Under the pieces are notes generated by a model. The model had not been told where the DNA came from. It ran no database searches and worked only from the letters and a program-made list of their open reading frames with translations. Below, piece by piece: positions 60,973-64,000 of a stretch of 64,000 nucleotides of DNA. A program made the translations under genes and the position numbers. Origin of the DNA: UMGS1613 sp963616135 (GTDB lineage: Bacteria; Bacillota_I; Bacilli_A; RF39; UBA660); NCBI GenBank assembly GCA_963616135.1, contig CAVEJT010000001.1, positions 80,186 through 144,185 on the forward strand, read 5' to 3'. Every line of letters begins with the position of its first letter. Position 1 is the first letter of the stretch.

Positions 60973-61027
60973 CCATAAAATAAGGGAAAAAATTTACAAA
61001 CATTTTTACAAACAAAATAAATACTAG

Positions 61028-61556
61028 CAATTTGCTGGTAAAAAAGATGAAGAACATACTGAAATAACAATTTCGATAATACAAAGAATTATGAAAGAAT
61101 ATAATACTAATAATGAAGAAATTGATGATGTGAACATTATTCCTTTTAATGCAAATGAAAGGAAAATAATAATAGCAGATACAAATCAAAGTAGAATAGA
61201 TAATTTAGTAAGCATTCTTAAAACATATAATGTTGACATATCTATATGTTATAGTATTTCGGAACTACATAGAGAATTGAAAAATTATCAATACTATTTA
61301 GTTTTAATTGATGATATGATGCCAAAAGAGTATGATGATATGACTGAAGAAGATAGAATTAAAAGTTGCTCTACAAAATTATTTCAAAAGTTTAATGATA
61401 TTAATGTTCCGGTGGTAATAATGGTAACTAAAAATAAAAAAATACTAGAAAAAAAAGTATTTAGATTATGATTTTGATGACTATATAATAAAACCTATAA
61501 ATAAAAGAAATATTAATTTTATTATGGAGAAATATTTAAAAGATAAAAATAATTAA
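61028..61556 (+). pseudogene. receiver-domain protein frameshifted in a poly-A run
   Basis: The frame from 61028 (first ATG 61091) encodes a receiver domain: KIIIADTNQSRIDNLVSIL, YQYYLVLIDDMMP (phospho-acceptor Asp region) and VPVVIMVTKNKK. At 61449-61456 there are eight A residues; with seven the frame continues as EKKYLDYDFDDYIIKPINKR to TAA 61554-61556, restoring the conserved Lys-Pro of receivers. As written, translation ends at TGA after VFRL. The N-terminal extension looks like the tail of a longer signalling protein (hybrid kinase), so both ends appear damaged. Confidence 0.7.
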
Positions 61557-61561
61557 CTTTA

Positions 61562-61596
61562 AAATAAATCAGCAAATACTTGTTGCTGATTTATTT
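61562..61596. terminator. bidirectional terminator
   Basis: Perfect 14-bp inverted repeat AAATAAATCAGCAA / TTGCTGATTTATTT with a 7-nt loop, placed between the convergent receiver pseudogene and HTH pseudogene. Confidence 0.8.
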
Positions 61597-61619
61597 AAGT
61601 TTATTGTAAATTATTTATA

Positions 61620-62057
61620 TTATTTTTCTTTACCACACATTTTTGAAAGAGTAACATTATATTCTTTGCATAATTTATACAGGTTTTCGATAGGAATACA
61701 AACCATAGCTTTTTCATATTTCAATACACAACTTTGAGTAACTTTTAAGATACTTGCAATATTTTCTTGAGTTAAATTAGCTTTTTCTCTATATTTTTTT
61801 TAGTTTTGTGCAAGGGTATCAATCTGAAATCCTTTAATAATATGTTTACTATTTGAATTATTTGTTAAACCAAGTGCATAATCTATACTAACATTATAGT
61901 AGTCTGCAAGAAAACATAATTTATCTAATGGAATAATACAAATACCAACTTCCCACATAGAGTATGTAGATCTAGGAACTGACAAAATATTTGCAATATC
62001 AGTTTGAGTTAAATCTTTATCTTCACGAATATCTTTTAATTTTTGAACATTAATCAT
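61620..62057 (-). pseudogene. tandem-HTH XRE regulator with in-frame TAA
   Basis: ATG 62057 (AGGTGAAGT upstream on the minus strand) opens a first HTH (DLTQTDIANILSVPRSTYSM, VSIDYALGL). After IDTLAQN an in-frame TAA (plus-strand 61800-61802) interrupts; the same frame then reads KKYREKANLTQENIASILKV, VTQSCVLKYEKAM and VTLSKMCGKEK to TAA 61620-61622. It is a tandem-HTH protein of the same design as the intact one at 2137, with a single TTA-to-TAA type change at the linker Leu. The truncated one-HTH product may still be made. Confidence 0.8.
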
Positions 62058-62143
62058 TGTACTTCACCTATATTAATTTTCCCATTTTGAAATAAAAAAT
62101 AAGAAAAATGCTGATTACGGGACTATTTTTTGCTGATGTGTGT

Positions 62144-62149
62144 TATAAT
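62144..62149 (+). promoter_or_regulatory. -10 box upstream of frameshifted small gene
   Basis: TGTTATAAT (TATAAT 62144-62149), 26 nt before ATG 62175, divergent from the HTH pseudogene. Confidence 0.5.
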
Positions 62150-62174
62150 ATAACAAAAAAACGGGAGATTTAGT

Positions 62175-62488
62175 ATGACAGAATATAAAAAAATATAATT
62201 AACGAAAAATATATTGCTAATGCAATGTTTAATTATTGTTTGCTTCAAGAAATTAAAGATTCAGAAGAATGGATAAAAATAATTAAAAACCATATTAAAA
62301 TATATGAAATGGAAAAAATTAACTTAATAAATAAATCTTTTTTTGGATTTTTAAGTAAAGAAACAAAAGATAAAATCAATGTAATAGATGATAAGATACA
62401 TAATGAATATCTTAAATTAGAAGATGAAATAGATATAATTATTAATCTACAAGATAGTTTGTTAAGTGATAACCAGTTTGAAATATAG
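62175..62488 (+). pseudogene. small helical protein, frameshifted in a poly-A run
   Basis: ATG 62175 has a good GGGAG site but runs into TAA after eight codons. Adding one A to the run at 62187-62193 joins it to the long frame (YKKNIINEKYIANAMFNYCL, then LLQEIKDSEEWIKIIKNH and on to 62488), giving about 104 residues. The downstream ATG at 62225 has no Shine-Dalgarno. The product is a charged helical protein of unknown function (FGFLSKETKDKINVIDDKIH). Either a true mutation, slippage-dependent expression or a sequencing indel. Confidence 0.6.
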
Positions 62489-62589
62489 CTTTTATGTAAT
62501 GAATAATCTTTAATTTGTATTTTTATTGATTAATACTAGATAAAACTATTATAAAAGAAATTCTAGTTATAAGATTGGAGGAATTATTG

Positions 62590-63177
62590 ATGATAATTGT
62601 ATGTGATTTAGATGGTGTTGTTTTTAATTCGGAGGATATTGTAAGATGTCAAGCAGAATTAACAGACTTCATAAAATATAAAGGAAATGGTATAAAGATT
62701 AAAGATAAATTTGCAACTTATAAGTGCTATGGCTGGTCTAAAAAGCAGTTAAGAGAATTTGAAAAAGAAATATATCCAGATGTTGGGTATTATTGTTCGG
62801 TTTTTCCCTTTGCAAATAAGGTGCTAGAATTGTTAAAGAAAGATGGGTGCAAAATTTATGCCGTTACAAAAAGAGGGTATTTTGGTTCAAAAGAAATACT
62901 TTTGACAGAGAAAAAACTGAAACAGGAAAAAATTCAATTTGATGACGTAATATATAATCAGTCAAATAAGGTAGAAACTTGCTTAAAACTAAAAGCTGAT
63001 ATTGTTATAGAAGATAACTATGAGAATATCAAAGAAATAATTAAATCAAATATTAAATGTTTGTACTTGAGAGATATAAGCCAACCTGAAATAAAATCAA
63101 AATATGTTAAAGAAGTCCATAATTGGGGTGAGATATATAGATATATAAAAACTATGGATTGGAGTGATATGAAATGA
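62590..63177 (+). CDS. HAD-superfamily phosphatase/nucleotidase-like protein
   Basis: 195 residues from ATG 62590 (TTGGAGGAATT upstream). HAD motif I VCDLDGVVFNSE (nucleophile Asp about 6), motif II IYAVTKRGYF, and motif III region LKADIVIEDNYENIKEI. Resembles 5'-nucleotidase (NT5C)-type or generic HAD hydrolases acting on small phosphates. Its TGA overlaps the ATG of the LysR gene (ATGAAATGA), so they are coupled. It belongs to the host chromosome side of the junction. Confidence 0.8.
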   Translation: MIIVCDLDGVVFNSEDIVRCQAELTDFIKYKGNGIKIKDKFATYKCYGWSKKQLREFEKEIYPDVGYYCSVFPFANKVLELLKKDGCKIYAVTKRGYFGSKEILLTEKKLKQEKIQFDDVIYNQSNKVETCLKLKADIVIEDNYENIKEIIKSNIKCLYLRDISQPEIKSKYVKEVHNWGEIYRYIKTMDWSDMK

Positions 63178-64000
63178 AAAATTCTAATGTTAACATTAAT
63201 TTGTACAAAACTTTTTTGGAAGTTTATGAATTAAAAAATATATCTAAAACAGCAAAAAAAATGTACATATCCCAATCTGCAGTTTCACAAAATATTAAAA
63301 GCTTAGAAAATCAATTGGGAGTAACATTATTTAAAAAATCAACAAAAGGTATTTTTCCAACTAATGATGCTTACTTGATTTATGAAGATGTTAAAAAGGC
63401 ATTTAATATTCTATTTAATTGTGAGGATAAAATTAATATCAACAAAGGAGAACACATAGGAGTAATTAATATTGGAATACAGTCATTTTTATTTAATTCA
63501 TTTTTAGTTGATAAGATGATTTCTTACCAAAAAAAATATCCTATGATTAGATTTAATATAATTAATAAATCTACAACAAATATGTTACAAATGTTATCGG
63601 ACGAAAATGTTGATTTTGTTTTGGATTGTTTTCCGATAAATAATAAAAATTCATCAATTATTGTTGAAAAGATAGGTTCAATAGAAAATAATTTTATTAC
63701 GTCAATTAATGATAATAGAGAATATTTAAGTGAAGACAAATTGAAAACAGATAAACTTATTTTCCCTACAAAAGATTCTAATATTTATTTAGAAATAAAA
63801 AGTCACTTAAATATTACAGATGATTATCCTATCGTTTTTGCAGGTACTACTGAGAATGTTGTTAATTTGGTTTCGAAAGAGATTGGTATTGGAAATATAA
63901 TGTGTAATAAAGATAAAATAAAAATGTTTAGTGATAAAATTAAAGTTATAAATACAAATTTTAATTTACCTAAAACAGACTTTTTTTTATGCTATAAACC
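63174..64000 (+). CDS. LysR-family transcriptional regulator (truncated by window end)
   Basis: The frame from ATG 63174 is open to the end of the window (275 codons; probably only a few residues are missing). N-terminal winged HTH with LYKTFLEVYELKNISKTAKK, MYISQSAVSQNIKSLENQLG and VTLFKKSTKGIFPT is diagnostic for LysR. The substrate-binding domain follows (GVINIGIQSFLFNSFLVDKM). The gene starts within the HAD stop codon, with GGAGTGAT upstream, so it may regulate or sense the product of the HAD enzyme's pathway. Confidence 0.9.
   Translation, partial: MKNSNVNINLYKTFLEVYELKNISKTAKKMYISQSAVSQNIKSLENQLGVTLFKKSTKGIFPTNDAYLIYEDVKKAFNILFNCEDKININKGEHIGVINIGIQSFLFNSFLVDKMISYQKKYPMIRFNIINKSTTNMLQMLSDENVDFVLDCFPINNKNSSIIVEKIGSIENNFITSINDNREYLSEDKLKTDKLIFPTKDSNIYLEIKSHLNITDDYPIVFAGTTENVVNLVSKEIGIGNIMCNKDKIKMFSDKIKVINTNFNLPKTDFFLCYK

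Noticed and set aside
60931..61027. Open frame through the SEC-C region reading KKDEHAALVRSTNNVV and onward.
   Set aside because: It lies in a different frame from the near-perfect SEC-C motif, has a stop at 61025-61027, and shows no domain.
1..64000. Genome-wide reassignment of TGA to Trp (suggested by the TGA in the 1707 gene and the AT-richness).
   Set aside because: TGA ends several genes at tight overlaps (50440, 63177, 44024), Trp is encoded by TGG throughout, and reading through would destroy those gene ends.
1..64000. CRISPR array or tRNA/rRNA genes.
   Set aside because: No regularly spaced direct repeats of 25-40 bp and no cloverleaf with GGTTCGAATC-like T-arm were seen. InlB-type repeats at 26-28 kb are protein-coding.

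Overview
The window is very AT-rich DNA read with the standard bacterial code. TGA is used as a stop at several overlapping gene junctions, for example 50433-50440 and 63174-63177. Good Shine-Dalgarno sites, extended -10 promoters, a lipoprotein, Cna_B/InlB-type surface proteins, a class B sortase and a CHAP-type conjugation hydrolase point to a low-GC Gram-positive (Bacillota, gut Clostridia/Erysipelotrichia-like). The exact host cannot be named from sequence alone. Most of the window (about 3-4 kb to 60.9 kb) looks like one integrative and conjugative element (ICE) with a tyrosine integrase and excisionase at its right end.

Layout. 1-3 kb: the end of a CAP-domain gene, a three-gene minus-strand cluster, an XRE repressor gene broken by an in-frame TGA, and two intact XRE regulators. 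3-4.6 kb: a transglutaminase-like protein and a histidine phosphatase. 4.7-22 kb: a large cargo region in two transcription units (A 4813-13741, B 13928-21998) driven by near-duplicate promoters. Unit A encodes a zinc metalloprotease fused to an ADP-ribosyltransferase-like domain, a small helical protein, a MerR regulator, a VirD4-like ATPase without membrane segments, a radical SAM/SPASM enzyme, a large protein with four KY..P..N.PQ.VYG repeats, and a second zincin. Unit B encodes a large TPR protein, a metallophosphoesterase, a membrane protein, a JAMM-type peptidase, a small protein and two ADP-ribosylglycohydrolases. This combination (one predicted ADP-ribose writer, two erasers, several peptidases, one radical SAM enzyme) is the best candidate for an undescribed system.

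22-55 kb: conjugation. It holds a wall-anchored adhesin, an InlB-repeat membrane protein, a DNA primase, a DUF3801/PcfB-like protein, the VirD4 coupling protein, a VirB2-like pilin candidate, VirB6-like, PrgI/VirB3-like and VirB4 proteins, a CHAP hydrolase, two DUF5011-like anchors, an XRE regulator, a methylase-like protein, ArdC antirestriction, several unknown genes, a structured non-coding segment that may be oriT (51990-52070), a MobC-like protein and the relaxase. A 16-bp hairpin/operator sequence recurs before three gene blocks. 55-60.6 kb: lipoprotein, small membrane proteins, an XRE-TM regulator, HU, sortase B, excisionase and integrase.

60.6-64 kb: the probable right ICE/chromosome junction. 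It has phased direct repeats, a perfect 13-bp AT palindrome and a remnant SEC-C tail (60931-60972), then a run of damaged genes (receiver domain frameshifted in a poly-A run, small protein frameshifted in a poly-A run, tandem-HTH regulator with an in-frame TAA), followed by an intact HAD phosphatase and a LysR regulator cut by the window end. I could not see a left attachment site; it may lie outside the window.
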